In this document: positions 61,962 to 64,000 of the stretch, one piece after another | Layout: each line of letters opens with the position of its first letter | Position numbering within the stretch: position 1 is the stretch's first letter | Assembly: GCF_037078405.1 (NCBI RefSeq) | Contig: NZ_JAYMGZ010000001.1 | Span: 248,001-312,000 of the forward strand | Reading direction: 5' to 3' | DNA length: 64,000 nucleotides | From: Haloarcula sp. DT43 | GTDB taxonomy: Archaea > Halobacteriota > Halobacteria > Halobacteriales > Haloarculaceae | Translations under genes and position numbers: made by a program | The notes under the pieces: model-generated | Database searches by the model: none | What the model saw: only the letters and a program-made list of their open reading frames with translations | What the model was told of the DNA's origin: nothing

Positions 61962-62654
61962 ATGTCATCCGCACTGTTCGTGGTAAGCGAGCACGGCTAC
62001 TGGGGCGAAGAGTGTATCGAACCGCTGACGACGCTCACCGACGCCGGCCTGGATATCACGGTGGCGACGCCGACCGGCGAGCCGCCGGTGCTCGACGAGC
62101 GCTCCGTCGACCCCGAGGACGTTGGCGAGGAACTGGCGGCACACGTCCGGGAGGTCCACGAGACCGACGAGCGGCTGAACGACCCAATTGCGCTGGCCCA
62201 GGCCGACGCCGACGACTACGACACCGTCGTGTTCCCCGGCGGTCACGGCGCGGAGTGGGACGTCACGCAGGACACACACGCCCGTGCACTGCTGCGTGAG
62301 ACCGTCGCCGGCGACGACGGCACGGCCCTCGTCGTCTGTCACACCGTCGGGATTCTGGCCTTCACCCGCGACAGCGACGGCGCGTTCCTCGTCGACGGCC
62401 GCTCGGTCACCGGCTTCCCGAACGCCTGGGAGGAGGGCATCGTCGACGAGAACGACCTGCTCCCCGACGGCCGGAAGCTCCCGTACTGGGTCGAAGACGA
62501 GGTGAAAGCCGCCGGCGCGGACTGGGACGCCGAGCTCGACGCCGACACCAGCGTCACCGTCGACGGCGACCTTATCACGGCCCGCGGCCCGTCCTCCTCG
62601 GCCGAGGCCGCCCGGACGCTGCTGGACGAACTCGGCATCGAGACGCCCGCCTAG
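61962..62654 (+). CDS. DJ-1/PfpI family protein (Hsp31-like)
   Basis: 230 residues. The nucleophile elbow is ALVVCHTVGIL with the catalytic Cys at about residue 126, and VVFPGGHGAEWD is the conserved strand. SVTGFPNAWEEG is typical of the Hsp31/HchA-related, class I glutamine amidotransferase-like group, which includes glyoxalases, chaperones and deglycases. Exact activity unknown. Its TATA box lies just upstream. Confidence 0.87.
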   Translation: MSSALFVVSEHGYWGEECIEPLTTLTDAGLDITVATPTGEPPVLDERSVDPEDVGEELAAHVREVHETDERLNDPIALAQADADDYDTVVFPGGHGAEWDVTQDTHARALLRETVAGDDGTALVVCHTVGILAFTRDSDGAFLVDGRSVTGFPNAWEEGIVDENDLLPDGRKLPYWVEDEVKAAGADWDAELDADTSVTVDGDLITARGPSSSAEAARTLLDELGIETPA

Positions 62655-62851
62655 AGGGCCGTCGTGACGATACGTTGGAAGTATAGATTGCAGTGAATGT
62701 GTCGAAAAGTATTATTTCTCACCTCGCCGCCTTTTCACGTTCGGGCCCCGTCCGGTGAATCACTCTGTCACACGCTATCGAACAATATAGTCAAATAGCG
62801 ACTGTATACTAGCTAACATTCTTGAATACCCCGTGCAATGTAGACATACGT

Positions 62852-63898
62852 ATGACTAACAACTCCACGCGTAGGCGGTTCCTCAAGACAGCGGGCGTCG
62901 CAGGTGTTGCGGCTCTCGCCGGCTGTGGCGGTGGCGGCGACGGTGGCGACGGTGGCGACGGTGGCGACGGCGGCATGACCGAGACGGAAGGCGACGGTGG
63001 CGACGGTGGCGACGGTGGCATGACCGAGACGGAAGCCGAGGTAGACACTCGCCTCTCGTGGCACGCCGGCGGCACCGGCGGGACCTACTTCCCGCTCTCG
63101 AACGAGTTCAAGACCATCGTCGAGGACAACACGGACTTCACGCTGAACGTTCAGTCGACCGGTGCGAGCGTCGAGAACGTCGGCAGCCTCGCCAGCGGCG
63201 ACGCCGACTTCGCGCTCATCCAGAACGACATCGCGTACTTCGCGAAGAACGGGACCGGCATCGACGCCTTCCAGGACAACGCCATCGAGAACCTGCGCGG
63301 CGTCGCCACGCTGTACCCCGAGACCATCACCGTCGTCACGCTCGGTGACACCGATATCACCCAGCTCTCGGACCTCTCCGGTGCGACGATAAACACCGGC
63401 GACCTCGGCAGCGGTACCCAGGTCAACGCGAACCAGATACTCGAGGCGGTCGGCATCACCGACTTCACCGAGCAGAACGCCTCGTTCTCTCAGGCCGCCG
63501 ACCAGCTCCGGAACGGCGACATCGACGCCGCGTTCGTCGTCGGCGGCTGGCCGGTCGGCGCTATCGAGGACCTCGCCAACACCAACGACCTCGTCATCGT
63601 CCCCATCGAGGGCGACAACCGCGAGGCCGTCAAGGACGCCGCCTCGTGGTTCGCCGACGACACTATCCCGTCGGGTACGTACACGGGCGTCGACAGCGCC
63701 ACGGAGACCGTCGCCGTTCAGGCGATGATTGCGACGAACGCCGAACAGCCCGAACAGACGGTCGAGACAGTCACCGGCGCTATCTTCGACAACGTCGACG
63801 ACCTGTCCATCAAGACGGACTTCATCAGCGCGGACTCCGCACAGGACGGGATGTCCATCGAACTCCACCCCGGCGCGGCGGCCTACTTCGACGCGTAA
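62852..63898 (+). CDS. TAXI-type TRAP transporter substrate-binding lipoprotein
   Basis: 348 residues. RRRFLKTAG gives a Tat twin-arginine signal and LAGCGG the lipobox. A Gly-Asp linker with two copies of a GDGGDGG...MTETE unit follows. The TAXI receptor domain starts with SWHAGGTGGTYFPLSNEF (glycine-rich ligand loop) and goes on to SGDADFALIQNDI. Extracytoplasmic receptor for a tripartite importer, probably for organic acids. The permease is expected just outside the window. Confidence 0.9.
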   Translation: MTNNSTRRRFLKTAGVAGVAALAGCGGGGDGGDGGDGGDGGMTETEGDGGDGGDGGMTETEAEVDTRLSWHAGGTGGTYFPLSNEFKTIVEDNTDFTLNVQSTGASVENVGSLASGDADFALIQNDIAYFAKNGTGIDAFQDNAIENLRGVATLYPETITVVTLGDTDITQLSDLSGATINTGDLGSGTQVNANQILEAVGITDFTEQNASFSQAADQLRNGDIDAAFVVGGWPVGAIEDLANTNDLVIVPIEGDNREAVKDAASWFADDTIPSGTYTGVDSATETVAVQAMIATNAEQPEQTVETVTGAIFDNVDDLSIKTDFISADSAQDGMSIELHPGAAAYFDA

Positions 63899-63955
63899 CG
63901 CCGCCTGCCGCCACCCGTATTGCCCGCTAACCGTTTTCTATCACCCAAAACCGGA

Positions 63956-64000
63956 ATGAGACGACGATACGCCGCCGTCGCAGTGCTCGTCGCGCTCCTC
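63956..64000 (+). CDS. Start of a downstream gene, cut by the window end
   Basis: Only the first 15 residues, MRRRYAAVAVLVALL, are visible: a short basic start and hydrophobic run, as in a signal or membrane anchor. It lies 57 nt after the TAXI receptor. In other haloarchaea TAXI receptors are often followed by DUF1850 and permease genes, so a DUF1850 protein is a guess. Confidence 0.45.
   Translation, partial: MRRRYAAVAVLVALL

Overview
This 64 kb window is chromosomal DNA of a halophilic archaeon (class Halobacteria, probably near Haloarcula and its relatives). The evidence is very high GC with strong G/C preference at third codon positions, acidic proteins rich in Asp and Glu, Tat/lipobox secretion signals, mostly leaderless genes with archaeal TATA-like boxes, and many families typical of haloarchaea (LTD/metallo-beta-lactamase lipoprotein with DUF3006, DUF58/DUF4129 operon, Cmi4-like protein, TAXI-TRAP receptor). 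I see no rRNA, tRNA, CRISPR array, complete insertion sequence or prophage. Start sites were chosen by family length, overlap with neighbours and codon context; several are uncertain by a few codons.

Layout. 1-4247: the end of a BMP-type substrate-binding protein and a full ABC importer (ATPase and two permeases), probably for nucleosides. 4465-23695: housekeeping genes (leuS, ileS, prs, hemL, uracil-DNA glycosylase, HIT protein) mixed with small haloarchaeal proteins, a rhomboid protease, a secreted metallo-beta-lactamase lipoprotein with DUF3006, a UspA protein and a ParA-like protein without P-loop lysines. 23943-36122: a nitrogen assimilation region. It has two paralogous assimilatory nitrate reductases tail to tail, a nitrate/nitrite MFS transporter, a MobA-like protein and ferredoxin-nitrite reductase, then (on the minus strand) cheC and the amt-glnK-lrp unit. 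36588-39535: a soluble chemotaxis-type transducer fused to a degenerate KaiC-like domain, translationally coupled to a PAS histidine kinase.

39536-49987: a DUF4129/DUF58 membrane operon, hemB, a CinA-type protein, a large membrane-anchored Fe-S oxidoreductase, a Cmi4-like protein, a Cas4-like Fe-S protein, and a glutaredoxin/redoxin/Sua5 operon. 50085-64000: a CNNM/CorC membrane protein, a cupin, a CobW GTPase, an ArsA/Get3 ATPase coupled to a small partner, CstA, a PiT phosphate permease, a DUF5828-type gene with a 58-bp tandem duplication at its end, a DJ-1/PfpI protein, and the start of a TAXI-TRAP transport operon.

How the genes fit together: nitrate is imported and reduced to nitrite by NasA enzymes and to ammonium by NirA. 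Ammonium can also enter through Amt, with GlnK and an Lrp regulator as control. The CheC and transducer/kinase genes beside amt suggest, but do not prove, that nitrogen status feeds into behaviour. The observations I consider most worth following are the transducer-KaiC-like fusion with its coupled kinase, the duplicated NasA, the mosaic 3' end of ileS, the nuclease-motif-less Cas4-like protein, and the inverted-repeat element upstream of leuS.
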